IMG/VR virus record: IMGVR_UViG_3300048927_000131
Location: 1 to 21,052 of that record
DNA length: 21,052 nucleotides
Direction: 5' to 3' (one strand)
Origin: a virus
Part shown: positions 6,950-15,413 of the stretch, in pieces
How positions within the stretch are numbered: the first letter of the stretch is position 1
Layout: every line of letters starts with the position of its first letter
Position numbers and translations under genes: made by a program
The notes under the pieces: model-generated
Database searches by the model: none
What the model saw: only the letters and a program-made list of their open reading frames with translations
Told to the model about the DNA's origin: nothing

Positions 6950-7801
6950 ATGTCTGATACCGCTTTTCAAAAACAGTACCGGCAGGAGTTCATCGCCGGT
7001 TTCGAGTTCGGCCAGTCCATGCTGCGCAGCACGGTTGTAACCGAATCCGTGGTTAAAGGTAACGAAGCAACATTCCTTGTTGCTGATACCGGTGGCGCGG
7101 AAGCAGTTACCCGTGGCGTTAACGGGATGATCCCTGCACGTGCTGACAACCTGACGCAGAAACCTGCAATTCTGACCGAATGGCACGATAAACCTCGCCG
7201 CACCCGATTCAATATTTTTGGCTCTCAGGGCGACGGCCGCCGCATCATGCAGCAGGGTACCATTAAGGTGATGAACCGCAAGATTGACGACGTCATTCTG
7301 GCGAACCTGAACACTGCGACCCAGACCATTAACGTGACTGGTTCCGCAGCTGATTCACGCATGGTTGCAGTAACCAAAGCGATCGCGGTGCTCGGCAATA
7401 ACGATGTGGATGTCGAAGAAGAAAGTAACATGTTCGGTGTTATGTCTCCGGCATTTCGCGCTTTCCTTTACCAGAACAACCAGTTCACCAGCGCCGATTA
7501 CGTGGATGTGAAGCCATTTAACGGCCCTGTGCGCAAAATGCTGCGCTGGGCTGGTGTTAACTGGGTAGTGCATTCGCGTGTTCCTGGCGTTGGCACGGCG
7601 AACGAACACCTTTTCGTCTACCACCGCAACTCCATTGGTCACGCTGTCAACAGCGGGGATATGGACGTAAAAGCCGGTTATAACGAAGAAGATGATTACT
7701 ACTGGGCGCGTACTTCCATGTTCATGGGCGGTTCGCTACTCCAGCCAAATGGTGTTGTGGTGCTGAATCATGACGGTTCTTCAATGGTTGCTGATGCATA
7801 A
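6950..7801 (+). CDS. Major capsid protein (HK97 fold, Phage_capsid_2-like)
   Basis: A 283-residue protein directly after the scaffold gene. Signature stretches are FIAGFEFGQSMLRSTVV near the N-terminus, ARADNLTQKPAILTEWHDKPRRTRFNIFGSQGDG (63-96, written here as landmarks), RIMQQGTIKVMNRKIDDVILANL and a C-terminal MFMGGSLLQPNGVVVL. They match my recollection of the podoviral/siphoviral Phage_capsid_2 family, an HK97-fold coat protein forming the icosahedral shell. It is shorter than the roughly 330-residue coat proteins of epsilon15 and BPP-1. The start is set by a GATGGAGA ribosome site 7-14 bases upstream and by the absence of any upstream start in frame. The decoration-type protein downstream may stabilise the shell. 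Confidence 0.9.
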   Translation: MSDTAFQKQYRQEFIAGFEFGQSMLRSTVVTESVVKGNEATFLVADTGGAEAVTRGVNGMIPARADNLTQKPAILTEWHDKPRRTRFNIFGSQGDGRRIMQQGTIKVMNRKIDDVILANLNTATQTINVTGSAADSRMVAVTKAIAVLGNNDVDVEEESNMFGVMSPAFRAFLYQNNQFTSADYVDVKPFNGPVRKMLRWAGVNWVVHSRVPGVGTANEHLFVYHRNSIGHAVNSGDMDVKAGYNEEDDYYWARTSMFMGGSLLQPNGVVVLNHDGSSMVADA

Positions 7802-7811
7802 GGGGGAATAA

Positions 7812-8078
7812 ATGGCTTACGCAACAACCAACCCACCGGCTTTACTTCAGGATCGTATCGGCGGCGGTGGTGCTGCCTGGTCTTACTCTTCATCGGACCT
7901 CATTGCAGCCGTTACGGCTGCCAACTACATCACCAACGGCAAAGCTCTTGGCATGAAAGTTGGCGATGCAGTAGTGGTTTATAACACCACATTACCGATG
8001 TCTTATTCTGCATTTGTTTCGGCTGTAACGGCATCCGGCGCAACGCTGAAGCTGGCTACTGCCACAGCATCGGCGTAA
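7812..8078 (+). CDS. Small capsid-associated protein, probable decoration protein
   Basis: An 88-residue protein ten bases after the major capsid gene, with a strong GGGGGAA ribosome site. Pattern: NPPALLQDRIGGGG.AWSYSSSD..AAV.AANYITNGKALGMKVGDAVVVYNT, then a beta-rich, Ala/Thr-rich end. The 'W.Y.S.D....V..A.Y.TNG..LGM..GD.V.V.D/NT' pattern recurs, from memory, in small proteins encoded just after coat genes and also as a module in tail proteins. It probably folds as a compact beta barrel. Position and size fit a head decoration or cement protein, but no enzymatic or binding motif proves it. A terminator follows immediately. Confidence 0.7.
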   Translation: MAYATTNPPALLQDRIGGGGAAWSYSSSDLIAAVTAANYITNGKALGMKVGDAVVVYNTTLPMSYSAFVSAVTASGATLKLATATASA

Positions 8079-8087
8079 TAACACTTC

Positions 8088-8110
8088 AGCCCTCATTGCG
8101 AGGGCTTTTC
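8088..8110 (+). terminator. Intrinsic terminator after capsid genes
   Basis: AGCCCTC (8088-8094) pairs with GAGGGCT (8100-8106) around ATTGC, followed by TTTTCTTTC. It sits between the decoration-type gene and the next open frame, closing the capsid segment. Together with the 5810 hairpin it brackets scaffold, coat and decoration genes. Confidence 0.85.
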
Positions 8111-8126
8111 TTTCAGTGAGGTAAGA

Positions 8127-8552
8127 ATGGCGCACCATATTATTCCTTCCCGGCTAAAACTTGCCGAGCATGCCCGCAATACGTTTCGCATTGTTGCCGA
8201 AGAAGGACAGAATATTGACCTGTTCAGACAACCAGCCGCCTGGGCGCATATCGCTTACCAGCTAAAAGCTGGCGACAAAATAGAAGTCTTCGCAGTCGAT
8301 CGCACCTGGTACGCCGAAGGTGTTGTGACATCAGTGAAGCAACTCGCAGCAAAAGTTGAATTCTTCATTCATCAGCAATTCGGCGAGATTGAGCCCGAAA
8401 CTAAAGAAGACGGAAAACCGTATTTTGTGAAGTTTCGAGGACAGGCTAAGTGGTCTGTAATCCGTAGGGAAGACGGAGAAGTGATGGAAGGAAATATCCA
8501 GACCAAAGAAGAAGCTTTATCCAGAATGGAATTGCTGATTAAAGAGGTGTGA
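8127..8552 (+). CDS. Conserved-type phage protein of unknown function (head/tail region)
   Basis: A 141-residue protein I do not recognise firmly. It starts at 8127 behind GAGGTAA. The N-terminus (HIIPSRLKLAEHARNTFRIVAEEG) is followed by a beta-rich segment with AGDKIEVFAVDRTWYAEGVVTSV (about 48-70), reminiscent of a small SH3/KOW-like barrel, then WSVIRREDGEVMEGNIQTKEEALSRMELLIKE, which looks like a beta-beta-alpha unit. No signal peptide or membrane segment. Its stop overlaps the start region of the tail adaptor gene, so the two are co-translated. Position corresponds to genes 9/10 of epsilon15-type phages, where minor capsid-stapling proteins are known; a similar structural role is only an inference. 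Confidence 0.7.
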   Translation: MAHHIIPSRLKLAEHARNTFRIVAEEGQNIDLFRQPAAWAHIAYQLKAGDKIEVFAVDRTWYAEGVVTSVKQLAAKVEFFIHQQFGEIEPETKEDGKPYFVKFRGQAKWSVIRREDGEVMEGNIQTKEEALSRMELLIKEV

Positions 8553-8554
8553 TG

Positions 8555-9178
8555 ATGTCCGTTGACCCGAACATTCGACTGGCAATCTACAACGATGCCC
8601 TGATCCTGTCGGGTGAGCGGGTGTTGTTTTCACTGGAAGAAAACCGGGAACCCCGCCGCCTGCTCGATGTCGTCTGGGAGGGCGCGCTAAGGTTTTGCCT
8701 CGAACAGGGCCAGTGGAATTTTGCTGTAAGAGCTGAGCGTCTGGATTACTCCCCGTCAGTAGAACCGCCGTTTGGTTACATCAGGGCATTTGATAAGCCT
8801 GAAGACTGGATCAGGACGTGCTCTGTTGCTTCTGACCCTTATTTCAATAACACCATACTCGACTATACAGACGAGGCGGCATTCTGGTTCTGTAACTATG
8901 ACGAGATCTACATCCGCTACGTTTCGGATAGTGAGTTCTATGGTAATAACGGTTCAGCCTGGCCGGAAACGTACCGCATGTTTATTGCGGCGCATCTGGC
9001 GAAACTCGTTTCACCTCGCCTGAAAAATGGCTCAGATGCTCAGACTATTGAGTACGAGTATAAAACCAGAAAACGCGATGCTCTCACCAAGGATGCCCTA
9101 CAGGATCCGACTAAGCGCGTTCCTGCCGGCGCATTTGTTACTTCCCGCAGGGGGCAGCGCAGCCGGTTTTCCCGATAG
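8555..9178 (+). CDS. Tail adaptor protein (tail tubular protein A, T7 gp11-like)
   Basis: About 208 residues. RLAIYNDALILSGERVLFSLEENREPRRLLDVVWEGALRFCLEQGQWNFAVRA is the hallmark of T7-type tail tubular protein A (N.A....GE....S..D...P......W.......L..G.WNFA). Central YDEIYIRYVSD and the helical AAHLAKLVSPRL also fit; the C-terminus is basic. Twelve copies normally join the portal ring to the nozzle. Three consecutive start codons exist (GTG 8549, ATG 8552, ATG 8555). The AAAGAGG ribosome site at 8541-8547 is best spaced for 8555, so that start is used. The 8552 ATG shares its A with the upstream stop. Confidence 0.92.
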   Translation: MSVDPNIRLAIYNDALILSGERVLFSLEENREPRRLLDVVWEGALRFCLEQGQWNFAVRAERLDYSPSVEPPFGYIRAFDKPEDWIRTCSVASDPYFNNTILDYTDEAAFWFCNYDEIYIRYVSDSEFYGNNGSAWPETYRMFIAAHLAKLVSPRLKNGSDAQTIEYEYKTRKRDALTKDALQDPTKRVPAGAFVTSRRGQRSRFSR

Positions 9179-9186
9179 GAAAAATC

Positions 9187-11871
9187 ATGCCACGTAATAA
9201 CGTTCCGCTTCTCGCTTTTAACCGTGGGATTATCTCGCCTCTGGCGCTGGCCCGCACCGACATTGAGCGGCTGGCGCTGTCGGCGGAGGTCCAGACTAAC
9301 TGGATGCCTCGACTGCTTGGCTCCATGATGCTCCGGCCAGGACTGGGATATATCGGGCAGACCCTCGACAATAAGCGATCCCGGTTTATTCCGTTTGTGT
9401 TCGCGACTGATGATACGGCTCTCATTGAACTTACTGACGGCAAAATGCGTGTGTGGGTTGATGATGCCCTGATATCTCGCGATGCGGTGTCATCTGCAAT
9501 TATCAATGGCGATTTCGTGTCTGATCTCTCCGGCTGGACGGATGCCGATGAGTCTGATTCCTCCTCTGAGTGGACTGATGCAGGCATGCAGTTAACCGGC
9601 AACAGTTCCACATCAGCAATTCGTTGGCAGCAGGTCAGTGTGTCCGCCTCCGATCAGGATGTGCAGCATGCTATTCGCGTCAGCATCGCTCGCGGGCCGG
9701 TAACTATAATGATCGGCTCAAGCCAGGGTGAGGATGACTATATCGCTGAAACTACTTTGCTGGAGGGCGTCAGCTCATTGTCGTTCACTCCCGCCGGCGA
9801 CTTTTACATTCAGTTTGAAAGTGCTGAGACGTTCCCGGTTATCGTTGGTTCTGTGGCAGTTGAAAGCGGTGGTGTTATGGTTCTGGATACCCCGTGGAGA
9901 GATAGCGATCTGGATTTAGTCCAGGTAGCACAAAGCGCCGATGTGTTGTTTGTTGCGTGTAGTGGCATACAGCAGAGGCGTATTGAGCGGCGTGATAACG
10001 GTTCGTGGTCTGTCGTTAAGTATTATTCGAACGATGGCCCGTACAATGTGATGAACGTTTCTCCCACGACGCTCACGCCCGGCGCCAGAACGGGATTGAT
10101 TAATCTTACGGCGTCCGCCAGCCTGTTTCGTTCCGGACATGTTGGTGCACTATTCCGTTTGACCTCAAGCGGACAAACTGTATCGTCAGCAATCAACGGT
10201 GAGTCTCAGTTTACCGGGTATGTGAAGGTGACCGGGATTGATGACTCGCGCAAGTTTACGGTCAGTATTGCTAACGTCGATCCCGCGACGCCGTGGTCAG
10301 GGACCGTGACGCTTCAACGTTCTGTAAGTGAGCCGGGTGCCTGGACTGATGTTAAGACGTGGACCGGTGAAACGTCAGAAACCTACGACGACGGGCTGGA
10401 CAATAATACTATCTACTATCGGATCGGTGTCGCGGCGGGCGACTGGGAAACCAGTTCCGGCTCCGTGCAGGTCTCGCTTGAGTATTCTGGCGGCAGCCTT
10501 ACGGGAACAATGCGGATAACTGCTGTTAATTCCAGGACGTCGGCAACCGGGATTGTCCTTTCTGATCTAGGCGGAACATCTGCTACTGCTGACTGGTATG
10601 AAGGGGCCTTCTCTGCGAAAAACGGATTCCCCGGCGCGGTGGCCATCTTTGAGGGGCGGTTGTGGTGGGCTGGTGGTGACCGTATCTATGGCAGTTACTC
10701 TGATGCCTATGATTCATTTGACGATGGTAATAATTCAGAAGATAAAGTCGCCGGCGATGCGAGCGCGATTAATTACAGTATCGGTTCGGGTCCCGTCGAT
10801 AAGGTCAACTGGCTGTTGCCGCTGCTCCGCTTAATTGCAGGCACTCAGGGCAGTGAGGCATCAATTCAGTCGTCCTCTTATGGTGAAGTGGTAACGCCTG
10901 ATAACTTCCATATCAAGTATCCTTCCACGCGGGGAAGTACGCATGCCGGTGCTGTAGTCCTGGATAACCGCGGCATCTTCATCCACCGCAGCGGACGCCG
11001 GGTGTATGAACTCAACTACACTAGTGATTACTACGACTACGCCAGCACAGACCTTACCGACCTGTGGCCGGAATGCGGAAATTCCCCCATTGTCCGCATC
11101 GCGTCGCAACGCCTTCCTGATGATCGCATTCACTGTGTGCGGGAAAACGGCACAGTCGCTGTCCTGGTCCGAGACCCGGCAGAAGACCTCAAAGCGTGGG
11201 TTGTTGTGGAAACCGATGGCACCGTTGAGGATGTAGTCACATTGCCAGGCGATGAAGAGGACCGGGTTTATTACGTCGTTAACAGGAACGGTATTCGGTG
11301 CCTGGAGCGGTGGGCTAAAGAGTCCGAGTGTATTGGCGGGAGCCTGAATAAACAGGCTGACTCCTTCATCACAAGATCCGGAAGCGCCAGAGACACTCTT
11401 TCCGGGCTTAACCATATCGAGGGTAAAGCGGTAGTGGTATGGGCCGACGGCAAAGATATCGGTACGCGAACGGTAAGCAGTGGTGCTATATCGCTTGGGG
11501 CTTCATACAGCAACGTTATCGCGGGATTGGGTTATATCGCGAAGTACAAAAGCTCAAAGCTTGCCTACGCTGCCGGGATGGGCACCGCACTGGCGCAGCG
11601 TAAACGCGTGGACCATCTTGCGTTAATCATGCGCAACACCCACTACCGCGGAATGACCTACGGACCTGACTTCGACATTCAGGACGATTTGCCTGCTGAA
11701 GAGTTTGCTAATCCCACCTCAAGTAACACGGTGTGGGAATCGTATGACCGGGATTCATTTGAGTTTGATGGTTCTTGGGATACCGATTCCCGGATCTGTC
11801 TTGTCGCCGCCGCCCCACGCCCTGTTACCGTTCTGGCGGCAATAGTGAGTCTGACAACGCATGATAAGTGA
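9187..11871 (+). CDS. Tail nozzle protein (tail tubular protein B, T7 gp12-like) with two inserted beta domains
   Basis: An 894-residue protein, about 100 longer than T7 gp12 (794). The N-terminus (ISPLALARTDIERLALSAEVQTNWMPRLLGSMMLRPGLGYIG) is the standard nozzle signature with the R.G..Y.G motif. Residues about 107-226 look like an inserted carbohydrate-binding-module-like jelly roll (NGDFVSDLSGWTD, then alternating beta strands). Residues about 360-437 look like a fibronectin-III-type domain (GTVTLQRSVSEPGAWTDV, NTIYYRIGV). The platform resumes with FPGAVAIFEGRLWWAGG and SEASIQSSSYGEV. Six copies normally form the tail tip gate and bind tailspikes and ejection proteins. The TAGGA ribosome site overlaps the adaptor stop. 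The inserts could bind surface sugar during landing. Confidence 0.92.
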   Translation: MPRNNVPLLAFNRGIISPLALARTDIERLALSAEVQTNWMPRLLGSMMLRPGLGYIGQTLDNKRSRFIPFVFATDDTALIELTDGKMRVWVDDALISRDAVSSAIINGDFVSDLSGWTDADESDSSSEWTDAGMQLTGNSSTSAIRWQQVSVSASDQDVQHAIRVSIARGPVTIMIGSSQGEDDYIAETTLLEGVSSLSFTPAGDFYIQFESAETFPVIVGSVAVESGGVMVLDTPWRDSDLDLVQVAQSADVLFVACSGIQQRRIERRDNGSWSVVKYYSNDGPYNVMNVSPTTLTPGARTGLINLTASASLFRSGHVGALFRLTSSGQTVSSAINGESQFTGYVKVTGIDDSRKFTVSIANVDPATPWSGTVTLQRSVSEPGAWTDVKTWTGETSETYDDGLDNNTIYYRIGVAAGDWETSSGSVQVSLEYSGGSLTGTMRITAVNSRTSATGIVLSDLGGTSATADWYEGAFSAKNGFPGAVAIFEGRLWWAGGDRIYGSYSDAYDSFDDGNNSEDKVAGDASAINYSIGSGPVDKVNWLLPLLRLIAGTQGSEASIQSSSYGEVVTPDNFHIKYPSTRGSTHAGAVVLDNRGIFIHRSGRRVYELNYTSDYYDYASTDLTDLWPECGNSPIVRIASQRLPDDRIHCVRENGTVAVLVRDPAEDLKAWVVVETDGTVEDVVTLPGDEEDRVYYVVNRNGIRCLERWAKESECIGGSLNKQADSFITRSGSARDTLSGLNHIEGKAVVVWADGKDIGTRTVSSGAISLGASYSNVIAGLGYIAKYKSSKLAYAAGMGTALAQRKRVDHLALIMRNTHYRGMTYGPDFDIQDDLPAEEFANPTSSNTVWESYDRDSFEFDGSWDTDSRICLVAAAPRPVTVLAAIVSLTTHDK

Positions 11872-12232
11872 AATTAAAACAGCTTCAATGGCTGATGTAA
11901 TTGAGTGGTTTGGACAGGTTCCGGGGACTATGAAGGCAGTGCAACTGCTGGTTAATGGTACCCCTGTCGCTATCGGCGGAATGATGCGCAAAGAAGGGTT
12001 CAATATGGCATTTATGGACATGAAGCCAGAAGCCAAAATCGTGCCTTTTTCTCTGTGGAAGGGTTCACTCAAAGCAATGAAGGAAATTATTGCAGAAAGT
12101 CGAATACCCGTTTATGCACGCGTCAGTGATTCATTAGAGACCGCACCAGCTTTTCTGAAAAGGCTGGGATTTGTTCCAGTTGAAGGTAATGAAAAGGTAA
12201 TGGTATGGCAGATCCATTTTCCGCAGGAATAA
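11861..12232 (+). CDS. GNAT-fold internal virion protein (T7 gp13-like)
   Basis: A 123-residue protein overlapping the nozzle gene by 11 bases. It has the outline of an acetyltransferase fold (IGGMMRKEGF strands, helix ending MKEIIAESRI, then VYARV and the C-terminal FLKRLGFVPV). The usual acetyl-CoA loop (Q/R-x-x-G-x-G/A) is absent where expected, before the SLKAMKEII helix. T7 gp13 is a virion/ejection-associated protein of similar length and I place this gene in that group by position and fold outline. It is probably structural or an assembly factor rather than an active enzyme. Its 3' end overlaps the next gene by 28 bases. Confidence 0.78.
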   Translation: MISEIKTASMADVIEWFGQVPGTMKAVQLLVNGTPVAIGGMMRKEGFNMAFMDMKPEAKIVPFSLWKGSLKAMKEIIAESRIPVYARVSDSLETAPAFLKRLGFVPVEGNEKVMVWQIHFPQE

Positions 12233-12825
12233 CGGGGTTAAGCTCAATTTTAGGCGGCGGTGCTGCGGCCACCACTGGGACCGCTGCAGCCACAGGCGCA
12301 GCTGCAACTTCCGGAGCTGGCGCAGCAACCACAGGCTCTGGGTTGATGTCCTCGATTGCTGGTGCCGGAACCATGAAAAATCTCGCTGGAGGTGCTTCAT
12401 TGCTCGGCGGAATTCTTGGTGTTGGTGGGGCATCTAGTGAAGCAAAACAGCAATCAGCGCAGTTACGACAGCAGGCAGGGCAGCTCCGAACGCAGGCTAG
12501 CAACGTCAATGCTTCGGCGCAACTGGAGGCAAGAGCTGAAACTAATAAGGCGCGACAGGCAGAATCAACATCACTGGCGAATGCGGCAGCTTCTGGTGCA
12601 AATGCCAATAGCGTGTCAGCTATCAATAACCGCGCTGACATCGCGCAGCAGGGTGAGCTGAATAACCTGACCACTCTCTGGAATGGTGAGCAGCAGGCTA
12701 ATCAGTTAAAAAATCAGGCTAACGCCCTGGATGCGCAGGCCAAATCGACTAAAAAAGCCGGCGTTTTGGGCTCGCTTACTTCCATTCTTGGCGCTGGAAC
12801 ATCTCTCTATAAAATTTACGGATAA
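12205..12825 (+). CDS. Internal virion/ejection protein (T7 gp14-like)
   Basis: A 206-residue protein in the gp14 position, close to the 196 residues of T7 gp14. The N-terminal 75 residues are Gly/Ala/Thr rich and hydrophobic (SSILGGGAAATTGTAAATG and MSSIAGAG), suited to membrane insertion. Residues 78-180 are a long Gln/Ala-rich helix (QQSAQLRQQAGQLRTQASNV, NQLKNQANALDAQAKSTKK), and the end is again hydrophobic (VLGSLTSILGAGTSLYKIYG). Known gp14 family members leave the virion first and form the outer-membrane part of the ejection channel. The start at 12205 has AAGGTAA upstream and lies 28 bases inside the gp13-like gene. Confidence 0.85.
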   Translation: MADPFSAGITGLSSILGGGAAATTGTAAATGAAATSGAGAATTGSGLMSSIAGAGTMKNLAGGASLLGGILGVGGASSEAKQQSAQLRQQAGQLRTQASNVNASAQLEARAETNKARQAESTSLANAAASGANANSVSAINNRADIAQQGELNNLTTLWNGEQQANQLKNQANALDAQAKSTKKAGVLGSLTSILGAGTSLYKIYG

Positions 12826-12830
12826 AAAAT

Positions 12831-15413
12831 ATGCCTCGTTTACCATCTGCTAACGATCTCGGCAGGGTTTCCCTGCGCCCGGCGACCGGTGTTGCCAGTC
12901 CTGATCTCTCTGCACCATTTCGTGCCGCGCAGCAGCTGGGAAATCAGGTAACGCAAATTGCTGGCGAGGTTGCTGATGACCAGAACCGGCTGGATTTTGG
13001 TAAAGCGCAAACTGCGTGGTTGCAGGGGCAGGCTAACACTCATGCTGCCTTTGAGAAAGATAACGACTATGCAACTATGCAGGATCGTTATGGCCAGCAG
13101 ATGCAGAAGGTTACGGAAAGTTCAGCATCCGGGATTACCAGTGGACGCATGCGTCAGGAGTTTGATAACTGGGTAAACCAACAGAACATCCGTGGCGGTG
13201 AGCAAATCCGATCTCTGGCGTGGAGTAAGGAGAAAGACGCCAGCATTGCCGGGCTTAATCAGTCGCTGGAGACCAGCCGGTCTACTTATCTGACATCGTC
13301 CGACCCGGCAACCCGTCAGCAAATTCTTGATGCCACGAACAATATGATTCAGGGCGCCGCCAGTAAGGGGTATATAGACCAGACGCAAGCCCAGCAACTT
13401 GGGCAGCGGTGGATCACCGATGCTGCTACCGGTTCCCTGAAAATGATGCAGCCAGAGCAGCGTCTTTCCGCATTACAGAATCCGACCGGCATTGTGTCTT
13501 TTCTTCCGCCAGATCAGCGGCAGGCAATGATTAAAGACGCGTCATATGAGGCGTTAAACACCAGGCTTGGGCAACAGCAATTGCAGATGTATACCGGCGA
13601 TGCTGGTATGAATGTGCTGGCTGTGCCCCAGGCCACTTTGCTGCAGGCCGTGTACCAGCAGGAAAGCGGTAATCGTCATCGTAATGCTGACGGTAGCCTG
13701 GTTACGTCACCAGCGGGGGCACAGGGCGCCGGGCAGATAATGCCCCCCACGGGTAAAGATCCGGGATTTGGTGTTAAACCACTTCAGGACGACAGCGAAC
13801 AGGAAAACCGCCGGTTTACTGGTGATTACCTCAATGCAATGCTCAAACGCTATAGTGGGAACCAGATCCTAGCTCTTGCCGCTTACAATGCTGGCCCTGG
13901 TAAAGTCGACGACTGGTTGAAACAGATTGGCGATCCACGTACGGGCCAGGTGAGTAATGAGCAATTTGCGGCATCTATTCCATTCAATGAGACGCGTAAC
14001 TATGTTTACTCCATTTCGGCGAACGCTCAGCGTATGGGAAATGTCCGTTCCGTCATAGATTCGCAGGAATTCAAAAATCTGGACGGGCAGCAGCAGGCTC
14101 AGATAGCGTCACGCACAGTACAAATCCAGGATCAGGTTGATTCAGCATATCGCGTCAATATTCAGCAGCGCATAACTGACGATGCTGCACGCGCGCAATC
14201 AGGACTCAATATTGAGAATCCTGTGACCGAAGCTGAGTTCATCCGTTCGATCCCTTCTTCTGCAACACCGGGAGAGCGTGCACAGTTTTATCAGCAATGG
14301 AACCGTTACAAAGATACGCTGGCGCTTCAGCCGGTAAATAACTTTGTGATGCAGAATTCTGCCGTCGATGGACTGGCCGCCGTTCAGGCGCTGAAACCTG
14401 CCGATAACGCAGCTGATTTACAGTTTAAAAAACAGCAATATGCGCAGGCCCAACAGAACTATCAACGCATCATGGATGCCCGTGAAGCAGATCCAGGTGG
14501 TTGGCTGGTTCAGAATGATGAGACGACCCAAAAAGCATTCGCGGCTTATACCGATAACCCTGATTTAATGGGCGACTATGTAAAAAATGTCATTATCCAA
14601 AAGAAACGGCTCGGAATTAAAAGTGATGCTGTGATACCAAAAGTTCAGGCCGATGCTTTATCTCAGGCTCTATTACAGTCAACACCAGATAACCAATCAA
14701 AACTGTTGGACGCCATTCATAAAGGTACTGGCGGTGGTGCACCTTACATGGCCACACTCAAACAAATAGCGGTAAATGCGCCCTCTGCGGCGGTTGCCGG
14801 CGTCCTGATGGATAAGCCTTCGTCGTTAATTGCTCAGGAGAACTGGATCAATCCTGATATCACGATTTCACCTTCGCAAGCGTCAAAAACCATTCTCGCG
14901 GGTTCTGCTGCACGAAAAGGGACTAAAGACGCAAAAGGGATGTCGATGCCCAAGGAAAACGATATGCGGCTTGAGTTCTCAAACTCCGTGCAGGATGCGT
15001 TTGCCGGTGACGCTCAGGGAGCCGCAATGGCATATGAGGTGGCAAAGGATTACTACGCGGGAATAATGGCCCAGAAGGGGGATTACTCCGGTGTTCTGGA
15101 TAATGATGTCTGGAAGCAGGCCGTTAATGTGTCAACTGGCGGTGTTCATGACTATAACGGTATGGGGTATGTTCTGCTACCGTGGGGAATGTCGGCAGAA
15201 CAGTTTGATAAACAAGTCGATCAGGCGTGGCAAACACAGGTCACAGGTGCAGGAGTCAAAGCTCCACCGGGACAATACGGCCTGCAAAGTTACGGTGACA
15301 GCCAGTATCTGGTTAAGCTCGGTGCAGGGTATCTGCTTAAATCTGATGGCTCTCCGGTAATACTGGATCTGACTCAGCAGCGTCAGCGCTTTATAGAGGG
15401 CATACCGCAATGA
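12831..15413 (+). CDS. Ejection protein with lytic transglycosylase domain (epsilon15 gp15 / T7 gp15-like position)
   Basis: An 860-residue protein. The N-terminal 250 residues are helical. Residues about 265-365 form an SLT-type lytic transglycosylase: LLQAVYQQESGNRH with catalytic glutamate E278, SPAGAQGAGQIMP (293-305) and ILALAAYNAGPGKVDDWL (346-363). It would cleave peptidoglycan during DNA entry. The remaining 490 residues are helical and lack further recognised domains. In T7 the transglycosylase is at the N-terminus of gp16; here it is inside the preceding protein. The ribosome site (ACGGAT) is modest. It ends in an ATGA overlap with the next ejection gene (15410-15413). Confidence 0.9.
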   Translation: MPRLPSANDLGRVSLRPATGVASPDLSAPFRAAQQLGNQVTQIAGEVADDQNRLDFGKAQTAWLQGQANTHAAFEKDNDYATMQDRYGQQMQKVTESSASGITSGRMRQEFDNWVNQQNIRGGEQIRSLAWSKEKDASIAGLNQSLETSRSTYLTSSDPATRQQILDATNNMIQGAASKGYIDQTQAQQLGQRWITDAATGSLKMMQPEQRLSALQNPTGIVSFLPPDQRQAMIKDASYEALNTRLGQQQLQMYTGDAGMNVLAVPQATLLQAVYQQESGNRHRNADGSLVTSPAGAQGAGQIMPPTGKDPGFGVKPLQDDSEQENRRFTGDYLNAMLKRYSGNQILALAAYNAGPGKVDDWLKQIGDPRTGQVSNEQFAASIPFNETRNYVYSISANAQRMGNVRSVIDSQEFKNLDGQQQAQIASRTVQIQDQVDSAYRVNIQQRITDDAARAQSGLNIENPVTEAEFIRSIPSSATPGERAQFYQQWNRYKDTLALQPVNNFVMQNSAVDGLAAVQALKPADNAADLQFKKQQYAQAQQNYQRIMDAREADPGGWLVQNDETTQKAFAAYTDNPDLMGDYVKNVIIQKKRLGIKSDAVIPKVQADALSQALLQSTPDNQSKLLDAIHKGTGGGAPYMATLKQIAVNAPSAAVAGVLMDKPSSLIAQENWINPDITISPSQASKTILAGSAARKGTKDAKGMSMPKENDMRLEFSNSVQDAFAGDAQGAAMAYEVAKDYYAGIMAQKGDYSGVLDNDVWKQAVNVSTGGVHDYNGMGYVLLPWGMSAEQFDKQVDQAWQTQVTGAGVKAPPGQYGLQSYGDSQYLVKLGAGYLLKSDGSPVILDLTQQRQRFIEGIPQ

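Noticed and set aside
10861-11415. Minus-strand open frame of 184 codons opposite the nozzle gene
   Set aside because: It lies wholly antisense to a well-supported gene, has no ribosome site and no recognisable protein pattern.
12123-12674. Minus-strand Ala/Pro-rich open frame of 183 codons
   Set aside because: It mirrors the Gly/Ala-rich coding of the gp14-like gene; low complexity explains the absence of stops.
12831-12960. Additional T7-type RNA polymerase promoters in the late genes
   Set aside because: I saw no conserved 23-base promoter-like repeats between genes; the T7 resemblance is limited to virion proteins.
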